Part shown: one piece after another, positions 27,697 to 36,534 of the stretch
How positions within the stretch are numbered: position 1 is the first letter of the stretch
Layout of the letters: every line of letters begins with the position of its first letter
Origin: Desulfobacca acetoxidans DSM 11109
Lineage (GTDB): Bacteria > Desulfobacterota > Desulfobaccia > Desulfobaccales > Desulfobaccaceae
Length of the DNA stretch: 64,000 nucleotides
Assembly: GCF_000195295.1 (NCBI RefSeq)
Contig: NC_015388.1
Coordinates: forward strand, 1 to 64,000
Reading direction: 5' to 3'
The notes under the pieces: model-generated
The model's input: only the letters and a program-made list of their open reading frames with translations
Databases searched by the model: none
What the model was told of the DNA's origin: nothing
Made by a program: the position numbers and the translations under genes

Positions 27697-29544
27697 ATGA
27701 ATTCGGATAATAATGTTAACTTAACTGAAGAACAGACGGCGTCTAACGCTGTCCAAACAACCCCAGCGGCGGAAGAAGAACAGCGTGAAACCGCAGCGGG
27801 CTTCGATCAGGAAGTTATTGAATTAGAAGAGGGCAAGGACAGCGCCAGCGGTTTTGATCAATTGCCTGACCTGTACGAAGAGAGCCTGAAGCAATATCAA
27901 GAAGGTGAAGTGGTGAGCGGTCGAATTGTCGCCGTCGATAAAGATTATGTTATCGTCGATATCGGCTACAAGTGCGAGGGACATATCCCAATACACGAAT
28001 TTATCGGACCCAACGGCGAGAATACGGCTATTGTGGGTGACCAGGTCGATGTGCTGCTGGAGAGACGGGACGATGAAGAAGATATCATCCTACTGTCCAA
28101 AGAAAAGGCATCAAAAATCAAGATCTGGGAAGAGATCAGCTCCGCCTACCAAGAAGATGGAGAGATTGAAGGCACTATCACTGCCAAGGTAAAGGGCGGC
28201 CTATCGGTAGACTTGGGCGGCATGAGCGCTTTTTTGCCCGGCTCGCAGGTCGATCTCCAACCGGTGCGCAATATCGACAGCCTCATCGGCCAGACCTTCA
28301 AATTTAAGATTTTGAAGTACAACAAGAAACGTCGCAACGTTGTCCTGTCTCGTCGGATCATCATGGAGAAGGAGCGGGCCGAGCAGAAGTCGGCCACGCT
28401 AGCCATGTTAGAAGGAGGCAAAGTTGTCAACGGGGTGGTAAAGAATATCACTGACTACGGCGTCTTCGTTGATCTGGGTGGCATCGACGGTCTGTTGCAT
28501 GTTACTGACATGTCCTGGGGACGCATCGGCCATCCCTCCGAGGTCTTTCACGTAGGCGACCCCATCGAGGTCAAGATCTTAAATTTCGACCGGGAAAATG
28601 AAAAAGTCTCCCTCGGAATGAAACAATTGACTGAAGACCCTTGGCTTATGGCCACCGAGAAATATCCCATCGGGGCGCGGGTGTGGGGTAAAGTGGTCAG
28701 CCTGACCGATTACGGTGCCTTTGTCGAACTTGAACCCGGAGTAGAGGGTCTCATTCATGTTTCAGAAATGTCCTGGACGAAGAAAGTCCGTCATCCCTCC
28801 AAGATTGTCAGCGTCAATGATATCGTTGAATCCGAAGTTCTGGATATCGACCCGCAGAAAAAGCGGATATCTCTGAGCATGAAACACGTGGAACCCAATC
28901 CATGGGATATCATCGGCGAGAAGTACCCGGAAGGTACTATTATCGAAGGAAAAATCAAAAATATTACCGACTTCGGGATATTTATCGGCATTGACGAGGG
29001 CATCGATGGATTGGTGCATATCTCTGACATCTCCTGGACCAGGAGGATTAAACACCCTTCTGAAATATTTAAAAAAGGCCAAGAAGTGCGGGCCAAAGTG
29101 CTCAAGATTGACAAGGAAAATGAGCGCTTTTCCCTGGGGATTAAGCAATTGGCGGAAGATCCGTGGAAAACCATTGATCAGCGCTATCCGGTAGGTAAAT
29201 CAGTTTCCGGATTGGTCACCAACAAGACCGATTTTGGCGTCTTCATCGAACTGGAGGAAGGAATCGAGGGGCTGATTCACGTCTCGGAATTGAGCCGGGA
29301 TAAAAACAAGGCGGCCCAAGTCGAAGTCGGCGATATGGTCACCGCCAAAGTGATCAATGTTTCCCCTAAAGACCGCAAGATTGGATTAAGCATCCGGAAG
29401 CTTGAAGTTGACCAGGAACATACGGTCTATCGGGACTATCTCCATTCGCGACAGGAGGCCACAACACCCTTGGGCGAACTGTTGCAGGAGCGGCTGGAGG
29501 AAAGCGAATTGCGCCGTCTGGAAGAAACCGAAGAAAAAGAATAG
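27697..29544 (+). CDS. rpsA: 30S ribosomal protein S1
   Basis: This 615-residue S1 has six OB-fold S1 domains (roughly 70-140, 155-225, 240-310, 325-400, 415-485 and 500-570). They are recognised by repeated phrases such as DYGVFVDLGGIDGLLHVTD and DFGIFIGIDEGIDGLVHISD. It has an acidic N-terminal extension of about 65 residues rich in Glu, Gln and Ala. S1 helps mRNA docking, relevant to genes here with weak or missing ribosome sites. ATG 27697 follows GGGGGTGGGA. sppA starts 18 bases after the stop. Confidence 0.96.
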   Translation: MNSDNNVNLTEEQTASNAVQTTPAAEEEQRETAAGFDQEVIELEEGKDSASGFDQLPDLYEESLKQYQEGEVVSGRIVAVDKDYVIVDIGYKCEGHIPIHEFIGPNGENTAIVGDQVDVLLERRDDEEDIILLSKEKASKIKIWEEISSAYQEDGEIEGTITAKVKGGLSVDLGGMSAFLPGSQVDLQPVRNIDSLIGQTFKFKILKYNKKRRNVVLSRRIIMEKERAEQKSATLAMLEGGKVVNGVVKNITDYGVFVDLGGIDGLLHVTDMSWGRIGHPSEVFHVGDPIEVKILNFDRENEKVSLGMKQLTEDPWLMATEKYPIGARVWGKVVSLTDYGAFVELEPGVEGLIHVSEMSWTKKVRHPSKIVSVNDIVESEVLDIDPQKKRISLSMKHVEPNPWDIIGEKYPEGTIIEGKIKNITDFGIFIGIDEGIDGLVHISDISWTRRIKHPSEIFKKGQEVRAKVLKIDKENERFSLGIKQLAEDPWKTIDQRYPVGKSVSGLVTNKTDFGVFIELEEGIEGLIHVSELSRDKNKAAQVEVGDMVTAKVINVSPKDRKIGLSIRKLEVDQEHTVYRDYLHSRQEATTPLGELLQERLEESELRRLEETEEKE

Positions 29545-29562
29545 CTTATCAATATCAGAAGT

Positions 29563-30456
29563 ATGGCCAAGCGCTCCCTCATATCAGTATTCCTACTGCT
29601 CGGCGCCGTTATCCTCTTTTTCATCGGCGTCGCCCTCTTAGTCTTGCCATTGGCGGGTGATAGCCTACCGCTGGCCAAAGGCGACAGAGTCGGGGTGGTG
29701 GAAGTAAGCGGCCTCATCCGCGATGCCAAAACCACCCTCAATCACCTTAAGAAATTCAGAGAAAACAACAGAATCAGGGCCATCGTAGTTCGGGTCAATT
29801 CTCCCGGCGGAGCGGTCGGTCCGTCGCAGGAAATCCTGGAGGAAGTGATAAGGACCCGGGAAAAAAAGAAGGTGGTGGCCTCCCTCGGAACTGTTGCTGC
29901 TTCGGGAGGATACTACATCGTTTCCGGTGCTGATATCATCATGGCCAACCCCGGCACACTGACCGGCAGCATCGGGGTGATTATGAATTTCACCAACGTT
30001 GAACAGCTCCTGAGCAAAATAGGCCTTGAGCTGTTTAATCTAAAAGCCGGTAAATATAAAGATGTCGGTTCTCCCTTGCGGCCGATGACTCCGGTAGAGA
30101 AGGAATATATCCAGGGTCTGCTAGACAACGTGCATGAGCAGTTTATCCGAGATGTAGCCCATGGCCGGCGGATGCTGGTCCATAAAGTGCGAGAGGTGGG
30201 TGACGGTCGCATCTTTACCGGTGAAGAAGGCAAAAATCTCGGTCTAGTGGATGCTCTGGGCAATCTGCCGGACGCCATCGATTTGGCCGGCCGTTTGGGC
30301 GGCATCAAAGGAAAGGTTGAGGCCGTCTATCCGCCCAAGGAAAAACTATCGCTCTTTGGCCTGCTGTTCGGTGATGATCCGGAGGAAATCCTCGCTCGCT
30401 GGCAGGCCGAATCCAATCCGGTCCCCGCCTATCTCTACGCCCCTGGCATTAGATAA
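29563..30456 (+). CDS. sppA: Signal peptide peptidase SppA
   Basis: This 297-residue serine protease has one N-terminal membrane helix (about 6-31) and a periplasmic SppA domain of the S49 family. The nucleophile is Ser114 in AASGGYYI, and the general base is Lys166 in GKYKDVGSP. It digests cleaved signal peptides in the inner membrane. The size fits the short, single-domain bacterial type. It follows rpsA and its stop overlaps the convergent YciO-like gene by eight bases. Confidence 0.93.
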   Translation: MAKRSLISVFLLLGAVILFFIGVALLVLPLAGDSLPLAKGDRVGVVEVSGLIRDAKTTLNHLKKFRENNRIRAIVVRVNSPGGAVGPSQEILEEVIRTREKKKVVASLGTVAASGGYYIVSGADIIMANPGTLTGSIGVIMNFTNVEQLLSKIGLELFNLKAGKYKDVGSPLRPMTPVEKEYIQGLLDNVHEQFIRDVAHGRRMLVHKVREVGDGRIFTGEEGKNLGLVDALGNLPDAIDLAGRLGGIKGKVEAVYPPKEKLSLFGLLFGDDPEEILARWQAESNPVPAYLYAPGIR

Positions 30457-31057
30457 AATCACTCACCTCTCCCTTACCTTCCCTTATAACTTCAGGTACA
30501 TCGCCGATGAGCGAAATGACGCTGGAAGGCGCCGGGGCTATGACGCCACCGTCGATCACCAGGTCCAGGGGCGGCTTATAGTATTCAGCGATATCATAAG
30601 GATCGCTCATAACCGAGCCGTCCTCCCGGCTGGCGCTGGTGCTGATGATGGGGTGACCTAGCAGCTTCACTAGACCCAGACAGATGGCGTTGTCCGGAAC
30701 CCTGAGGCCGGCGGTTTTGCGGCGGGTCAGCATGATCTTGGGCACCAAACGCGAGCCCTCCAAGATAAAGGTGTACGGTCCGGGGAGGAGGCGGCGCATA
30801 GTCTTATAGGCAAAGTTCGACACCTTGGCATATTCGCTGATATGTTTCAGATCAGCACAGATAAAACTGAACGGCTTGGTCAAGGGGCGTTTTTTAAATT
30901 GATAGATCTTTTCAATCGCCTTTTTATTAAACAGATCGCAGCCGATTCCATAGCAGGTATCCGTGGGGTAGGCAATGATACCCCCTGCGGTAAGCACCTG
31001 CACCACCCGGCGCAGCAAACGCTCTGGTGGATTTTCTGGATTAATTCGGATTAGAAT
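30449..31057 (-). CDS. YciO/YrdC-family protein, apparent AUU start
   Basis: The protein belongs to the Sua5/YciO/YrdC family; the segments IIAYPTDTCYGIGCD, PGPYTFILEGS and RKTAGLRVPDN place it closer to YciO than to the tRNA-modifying TsaC. YciO of E. coli begins with a segment ending YIHPDNPQQRLI; here IRINPENPPERLL is encoded upstream of the first canonical start (TTG 31018). Between the TGA at 31072-31070 and that TTG there is no ATG, GTG or TTG. ATT at 31057, seven to eight bases after GAAGGG, is the best start (202 residues). The biochemical role of YciO is not settled. Confidence 0.8.
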   Translation of the reverse strand: MLIRINPENPPERLLRRVVQVLTAGGIIAYPTDTCYGIGCDLFNKKAIEKIYQFKKRPLTKPFSFICADLKHISEYAKVSNFAYKTMRRLLPGPYTFILEGSRLVPKIMLTRRKTAGLRVPDNAICLGLVKLLGHPIISTSASREDGSVMSDPYDIAEYYKPPLDLVIDGGVIAPAPSSVISLIGDVPEVIREGKGEVSDFI

Positions 31058-31112
31058 ATAGTATTCCCTTCAAGTCAACCACCTGGTGGCGGAAACCACA
31101 AGTTCAAAACCC

Positions 31113-32591
31113 TCACCGGTTCCTCTTCTTGGCTGTCCTCGGTTTGGTTCTGGCCGCTTTGGGGGGCGCCGTTTGAGCGGTAGCCGCAACGGCTGGTTCG
31201 ATCCCTGCCAACTGACGCTCCACCTGATCCTTAATCCAATGCAGGTCCCACCATTCAAGCGGATTGACGAATTTGCCCTGTATCATGACAGAGAAGTGCA
31301 GGTGGTCGCCCCCAGCCATACCGGTGGCTCCGGTACGCCCCAAGACTTCGCCCTTATTGACCCTCTGCCCTTTTTCAACTCTGATCTCACTTAAGTGGCT
31401 ATAGAGGCTGCATAAGCCCCATCCATGATCCAAGACCACCGACTGCCCATAGATTCCTAGAGGACCGGTGAATATTACCAAACCATGGTTGGCCGCTGGA
31501 ATGAGCGCTTTTTCCAATGATGCCAGGTCCTGGCCCAGATGCACCTGTCGATCAATTTCCCGGCCTTGATAGATGTAGCTGCGATGATCTGCAAAGGCAG
31601 CCATAGGCTTGCTATTGGGCAGCCGGACAAAGGCTCCTTGCCACAATCGCTCCGGTTGGCTCTGCTTACAGATTTCCTGGATCAGACGGTTATTTTTTTC
31701 CCGTTCATCTCTGTTGATACGCAGGAACACCTCCAGGGGATTCTGAATATTCTTTAATTCCTGATCAACCTCCTGAAACTCTGGCATCTTCCGATTCAGG
31801 AAGGCGTCAGACAGATTAATCCGGTCGGCGCGCCAGCGTTTGGATTTGAGGCGATAGTGAACCCGGTTTTTTACCTCGGCCCCTCCCTGATCCGCCGCTA
31901 TCAGTTCCAACGTCAGGGGCTGGGGCAGCAGGTAGGGGACGGCGAAAAAAGCCAATCGACGTCCGGCATCGCCACCAGGCGCAGGAAATCCCGGGAAAAG
32001 TTCCCCGTTCACCCGAACGCCGCTCGCGGCCGCCGGTTTGTTGATCTGATACACCACCAACCCGGTCCCACCCTGATTGATGAACTCATTGATAGAGATA
32101 AACGTCAGGCGCAGGGGCGTTAGGTCGATAGTAAGCTTGCGGGTCAGGCTGGCCGTATTGCCTTTGAACCAACCCCGCCAGGAATAGTCCCTTGCTTGAA
32201 TAATCAACTCCGCCGGGCCGTCTTGGCATCCCCAAGCCTTAGGTTCCAGGATCAGAGGAAGTTCCACCTTCCGCTCGTCACCACCTCTGCCCCAACGCCT
32301 CCCAGGAAAGCTCTGGAAAACGACTTCTTTTTCAGTACTCCCCTGTCGAAACTGGACTTTTATCCGACTTAAACCGCTTTCGGCATCGGCTACTGCCAGG
32401 GTGAATTCCTGAGAGGCCCCCACCATACTGCCCTCGGGACGGAGTTGGATTTCCGGCGGCGTCCCTTCGAACCAGGTGCGAGCCATCCAGACAGCTCCGA
32501 CGATCAAGCCTACCACCAGAACGGCAGGCAAAAGATAACCGGAGAAATACCCTCCCCACCTGTCAAAAGTCTTTCTCTTACTCGTTTTCAT
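31113..32591 (-). CDS. Membrane-anchored M23 metallopeptidase
   Basis: This 492-residue protein has a cytoplasmic Arg/Lys-rich start, one membrane helix (about 15-38), a long beta-rich periplasmic region (about 45-290) and a LytM/M23 peptidase domain (about 320-455). Zinc ligands are visible as H-x-x-x-D in VHLGQD and the H-x-H in GDHLHFSV. The tail is Ala/Lys/Arg-rich. Such enzymes cut peptidoglycan cross-links or activate amidases. ATG 32591 was chosen because the hydrophobic anchor follows directly; an in-frame start six codons earlier is possible. Confidence 0.88.
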   Translation of the reverse strand: MKTSKRKTFDRWGGYFSGYLLPAVLVVGLIVGAVWMARTWFEGTPPEIQLRPEGSMVGASQEFTLAVADAESGLSRIKVQFRQGSTEKEVVFQSFPGRRWGRGGDERKVELPLILEPKAWGCQDGPAELIIQARDYSWRGWFKGNTASLTRKLTIDLTPLRLTFISINEFINQGGTGLVVYQINKPAAASGVRVNGELFPGFPAPGGDAGRRLAFFAVPYLLPQPLTLELIAADQGGAEVKNRVHYRLKSKRWRADRINLSDAFLNRKMPEFQEVDQELKNIQNPLEVFLRINRDEREKNNRLIQEICKQSQPERLWQGAFVRLPNSKPMAAFADHRSYIYQGREIDRQVHLGQDLASLEKALIPAANHGLVIFTGPLGIYGQSVVLDHGWGLCSLYSHLSEIRVEKGQRVNKGEVLGRTGATGMAGGDHLHFSVMIQGKFVNPLEWWDLHWIKDQVERQLAGIEPAVAATAQTAPPKAARTKPRTAKKRNR

Positions 32592-32882
32592 GATCTCTAA
32601 GTCACCCACAAACCATCAAAATAAGTCCGCAACGATTTGCTGGCCCCATCTGTTCAATTCGGAACCCGAAACTTATTTTCTGATTGATGGCCCCATTCTC
32701 CTAAGCGAATTCGGTATTATGCTACCAAGGATTATCATCTATCGCAAGTCTAGCCGCACTGCCAACCCGAGAAACCTTGCGGCCTGATCGACGCCGCCGT
32801 AGGCAATTCCCCTTTAATAAATAAAAACTTGCTTTACGGACACGACCTTTGTACCTTATAGTGAGTATATAGTTTTCCACAC

Positions 32883-33836
32883 GTGCAATCGAAACCTCAG
32901 GTCTTGGAATTGCGAACCGATCTCCCATCCCGACTGAGAAAAATTCTCCTCCCGGCCGCTCACCACATTCTCCTGGCGCCTTTTACTACCTGGCGCATCG
33001 GCGGAGCGGCAGAGCGACTGCTAACGCCCCATTCCATTGAGGAAGCAGCAGAGATGCTAGCCGCAGCCCGGGGTGAGGGCTGGCCAGTATTTTTTCTGGG
33101 GCGTGGGTCCAACCTGCTCATTGATGACGCAGGTCTGCCCGGCTTGACGCTGCATCTGGCCGGATCGCTGCAATGGCTAAAGTTCGGCCAGAATACGGTA
33201 ATGGTTGGGGCCGGAGTCTATCTGCCCCGTCTTGCGGCCACAATGGCCCGACGGGGCTGGACGGGTTTTGAATTTCTCATCGGCATTCCGGGCACGGTAG
33301 GCGGAGCCGTACGACTCAACGCCGGGATCGGCGCCGGCCGGGAAATTTCCGACATCTTAAAGAGTGTAACCGTCTTAACACCGGAATTAGAGCTTAAAAC
33401 CTTAACTGCAGGCGAACTCGGGTTAGGCTACCGGCAGTCGCATCTATTGAATTTTCCACGGTGGCTGGTAGTTGAAGTGGAGTTTCACCTCCAAGCGCAA
33501 GCCCCACCAAAGGAATTGCAGGCCAACCTGCGCCGGATCATCCAACAGCGCCAGGCCAAGTTTCCGCCGGAAAAATTAACTTGCGGCAGCGTCTTTAAAA
33601 ATCCGCCCCAGGGTCCTCCGGCGGGCTGGCTCATCGACCGGGCCGGATTCAAAGGCAAAACCATCGGCGATGCCCAGGTTTCTACCCATCATGCCAATTT
33701 TATCATCAACCGTGGCCGGGCCACCGCCATTCAGGTGAAAACCTTGGTTGCCGACATCCAGGAAGCCGTCTGGAAGCTACACAATGTTCACCTGAAGCGC
33801 GAGGTTGTCTTCTTGCCCGACGATTTTCAGGGATGA
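32883..33836 (+). CDS. murB: UDP-N-acetylenolpyruvoylglucosamine reductase
   Basis: This 317-residue flavoenzyme makes UDP-N-acetylmuramate for peptidoglycan. FAD-binding segments TTWRIGGAAE, FLGRGSNLL and IGIPGTVGGAVRLNAG are present, with the catalytic Ser in CGSVFKNPP and the C-terminal QVSTHHANFI. It is of the shorter type II form. It starts at GTG 32883; only a weak site is seen upstream. No other mur genes are adjacent. Confidence 0.94.
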   Translation: MQSKPQVLELRTDLPSRLRKILLPAAHHILLAPFTTWRIGGAAERLLTPHSIEEAAEMLAAARGEGWPVFFLGRGSNLLIDDAGLPGLTLHLAGSLQWLKFGQNTVMVGAGVYLPRLAATMARRGWTGFEFLIGIPGTVGGAVRLNAGIGAGREISDILKSVTVLTPELELKTLTAGELGLGYRQSHLLNFPRWLVVEVEFHLQAQAPPKELQANLRRIIQQRQAKFPPEKLTCGSVFKNPPQGPPAGWLIDRAGFKGKTIGDAQVSTHHANFIINRGRATAIQVKTLVADIQEAVWKLHNVHLKREVVFLPDDFQG

Positions 33837-33849
33837 CTTTTTATCATTA

Positions 33850-34497
33850 TCAGGGACAACCGTGAAACCCTTGAACCGGACAGGCCTCGCAACGGGGGCG
33901 AGGTCGGCAGCAGTCCTTGCCGGTTTGCACCAGTAAGGCGTGGTATTCTTTATATAAGGCGGTATCCGGGGGCAGGGCCTGAAGAAAGATAGACTGCAAC
34001 TGGTCATAGGAACTCGGATCGCTGATCAGGTTGTGGCGTGACAGGATGCGAAATGTATACGCGTCCACCACGAAGATTGGTTTTTCCAAGGCATATAACA
34101 GGATGCTGTCCGCGGTTTCCGGCCCGATGCCCTTGACGGCAAGCAACTGTTGGCGTACTTCTTCCAATTCTGCTGCCGCCATTTCCTCAAGGGAACCGCC
34201 GTAGGCCGAAAACAAAAAGGCCAGGAAGCTCTTTAACCGTCTGGCCTTGATGTTGTAATACCCCGCTGGCCGGATATGCTCCACCAACTCTTCCTGCGGC
34301 AGTTCAAACAGGGCCTCGGCATTCAGCAAACCAGCCTGTTTTAACCGGGCAATGGCAGTAGCAACATTCTTCCAGTTTGTGTTCTGGGTCAGAATAGCCC
34401 CCACCGCCACCTCCAGGGGGCTGTCTCCCGGCCACCAACCTTGGGGACCATAGGCCTGATAAAGAATATGATAAAGGGTGGTAATTTTTTCTTTCAC
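33850..34497 (-). CDS. Endonuclease III-like DNA glycosylase, MagIII type
   Basis: This 215-residue HhH-GPD glycosylase ends in four cysteines for a 4Fe-4S cluster (CCRPRPRCEACPVQGFHGC, taking the usual subset). The hairpin is VKGIGPETADSILLYAL; at the place where endonuclease III has its catalytic Lys there is Glu, while the Asp (VVDAYTFRIL) is kept. Loss of the Lys is typical of monofunctional glycosylases such as Helicobacter MagIII, which removes 3-methyladenine. So I expect base removal without strand cutting. It is convergent with murB with a 13-base gap. Confidence 0.8.
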   Translation of the reverse strand: MKEKITTLYHILYQAYGPQGWWPGDSPLEVAVGAILTQNTNWKNVATAIARLKQAGLLNAEALFELPQEELVEHIRPAGYYNIKARRLKSFLAFLFSAYGGSLEEMAAAELEEVRQQLLAVKGIGPETADSILLYALEKPIFVVDAYTFRILSRHNLISDPSSYDQLQSIFLQALPPDTALYKEYHALLVQTGKDCCRPRPRCEACPVQGFHGCP

Positions 34498-34728
34498 ATC
34501 TGAGACGTAGAGGACGCAGGGTTAGGGTTGCAGGAAAAAAGACGTTATGATAAAAAGCTAGAGTTTCGATTTTTAGAAAAGATAATGGTATCTGTATCTA
34601 ATCGACAGTGCTATAATATAATATTTTCCATTGATATCTCGAAATCAAAAACTCGGAGTTATGATATTAATCAGTTAATTTACTTTCTTTCAAGCCTTGA
34701 ATCAACCCAATCCCCAAATTAAACGACT

Positions 34729-35661
34729 ATGATTGCAGTTAGAGATTTGACCAAGTATTATGGCTCAATTGCAGCCATCCAGCAGCTCAATTTTGAGGTG
34801 GCGGATGGCGAGATCGTCGGTTTTCTAGGACCGAACGCCGCCGGGAAAACTACTACTCTAAAAATCTTGGCCGGCTACATGCCACCCACGTCCGGCACTG
34901 CGTCGGTGAAAGGCTATGATTGCATCAGCCAATCCTTGGCTGCCAGGCATTGCCTCGGTTATCTGCCCGAGAACGTTCCGCTCTATCCGGACCTGACTGT
35001 CGCCCAGTTTTTGGATTTTGTTGCCCAGGCCAAGGGTCTGGACCGCTCTCAGCGGCGGTTGGAGGTGGACCGGGCTGTCAGCGATTGTTCCCTCGAGGAA
35101 GTGAAGCAGACACTTATCGCTGTTCTTTCCAAAGGCTTCCGGCAGCGCGTAGGATTGGCCCAGGCCTTGCTGGGCCGCCCGCCGCTGTTGATTCTGGATG
35201 AACCTACCATTGGCTTGGATCCGGCTCAGATTGTAGAAATCAGAGAGCTGATCCGCCAGTTGGCCGGGGAACATACGGTCATTCTCAGCAGTCATATCCT
35301 ACCCGAAGTCAGTCAACTCTGTCAGCGGGTCATCATCATCAACCGGGGACAGATTGTGGCCAGCGATACCCCGGCCAACCTGACCAATCAGTTGGGTCGG
35401 GACGCCCGTTTGCACCTGTCCGTCAAAGGACCAACCTCAGAGGTAGAGGCCGCCCTCAAGGCCGTACGGGGTGTGAAAACGGTCCTCTCCGAAGCCGACG
35501 GCTCTTTTTCCCTGGAGGCGGACCTGGATTACGAAGTGCGCCCGGAACTGGCCCGCTGCGTTGTCCAGCACGGTTGGGATCTCCTGGAACTGAAGACCCA
35601 GGAATTTACCCTCGAGGACGTCTTTATGAACCTGGTGACCGAAGAAAAACCTACTGACTGA
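34729..35661 (+). CDS. ABC transporter ATPase, GldA-like
   Basis: This 310-residue ABC ATPase has Walker A GPNAAGKTT, signature LSKGFRQRVGLAQ, Walker B LLILDEPTIGLDP and switch His in ILSSHIL, followed by a C-terminal regulatory extension (about 225-305). It is first in a four-gene cluster: ATPase, ABC-2 permease, Gld-type periplasmic protein and DUF4340 protein. The cluster is seen in Bacteroidetes as gldA-F-G and is widespread in non-gliding Desulfobacterota, where its cargo is unknown. Confidence 0.88.
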   Translation: MIAVRDLTKYYGSIAAIQQLNFEVADGEIVGFLGPNAAGKTTTLKILAGYMPPTSGTASVKGYDCISQSLAARHCLGYLPENVPLYPDLTVAQFLDFVAQAKGLDRSQRRLEVDRAVSDCSLEEVKQTLIAVLSKGFRQRVGLAQALLGRPPLLILDEPTIGLDPAQIVEIRELIRQLAGEHTVILSSHILPEVSQLCQRVIIINRGQIVASDTPANLTNQLGRDARLHLSVKGPTSEVEAALKAVRGVKTVLSEADGSFSLEADLDYEVRPELARCVVQHGWDLLELKTQEFTLEDVFMNLVTEEKPTD

Positions 35662-35738
35662 TCTGCCGCCCTCTCCCGAGAGAGCTCAGCGTTACCCACA
35701 ACTTTTTAGGACAGTGACATTATTCCTTATTCACAACT

Positions 35739-35757
35739 CAAACTGGAAACTGGAAAC
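35739..35757. repeat. Period-7 tract (AACTGGA type)
   Basis: CAAACTGGAAACTGGAAAC consists of two and a half copies of AACTGGA. It lies five bases before the permease ATG, where it also supplies the only purine-rich (GGAAA) ribosome-site-like sequence. Confidence 0.55.
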
Positions 35758-35761
35758 GCCT

Positions 35762-36532
35762 ATGAGTGGTTGCCTCGCCGTCTGGCGTAAAGAATTAACG
35801 ATTTATTTCGCTACCCCGATTTTTTATCTTACCGGCTTCTTTTTCCTGGTGTTGGCAGGGTATTTTTTCTATTCCAACATTGCCTACTATACCGTCTTAA
35901 GCTTTCAGGCCGGTCAGAACCCCTATCTGGCCTCGATGCTGTCGCCGCAGCAGATGGTGCACCGCCCTTTCTTCGGCAACTTGGCGGTGATTTTGTTATT
36001 TATTGCCCCGTTGTTCACCATGCGGCTGTTTGCCGAAGAAAAGCGCTCCGGCACGATAGAACTGCTCTTTACCCTGCCGCTGACCGATTGGGGAGTTATT
36101 TTTGGAAAATTTCTGGCGGCCCTGGTCTTGTATGCCCTCCTGTTGGCGGTAACTGTACTGTATAGCGGGGCCTTTGCCGCTATCATGGCATTGGATTGGG
36201 GCGCTGTGGTTGTCGGCTACCTGGGTCTGCTATTGTTAGGCGGGGCTTTTTTGGCCTTGGGGATGTTCTGCTCCACTCTGACCGAAAATCAGATCATCGC
36301 CGCTGTGATTGCTTTTAGTCTGCTGCTGCTGTTCTGGATCATCGGCTGGTATGAGGAGTTGGGTCCTCCGGCCTATCAGGGTTTCTTCAGGCATATTTCA
36401 ATGATGGGCCATTTTGATGCCTTTGCCCGAGGCGTCCTCGACAGCCGCGATGTTATCTATTATCTCAGTATAATCTTTTTTTTCCTGTTCTTGACAAAAC
36501 GTCAGCTCGAATCAAGGGCTTGGAGAGGCTAA
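35762..36532 (+). CDS. ABC-2 type permease, GldF-like
   Basis: This 256-residue protein has six probable transmembrane helices, starting with a conserved cytoplasmic segment (AVWRKELTIYFATPIFYL) typical of the gliding-motility ABC permease family. The segment RLFAEEKRSGTIELLFTLPLTDW is the family coupling region. I chose ATG 35762 over GTG 35714 because the earlier start would add a polar leader that is not part of the family. It pairs with the upstream ATPase. Confidence 0.85.
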   Translation: MSGCLAVWRKELTIYFATPIFYLTGFFFLVLAGYFFYSNIAYYTVLSFQAGQNPYLASMLSPQQMVHRPFFGNLAVILLFIAPLFTMRLFAEEKRSGTIELLFTLPLTDWGVIFGKFLAALVLYALLLAVTVLYSGAFAAIMALDWGAVVVGYLGLLLLGGAFLALGMFCSTLTENQIIAAVIAFSLLLLFWIIGWYEELGPPAYQGFFRHISMMGHFDAFARGVLDSRDVIYYLSIIFFFLFLTKRQLESRAWRG

Positions 36533-36534
36533 AG

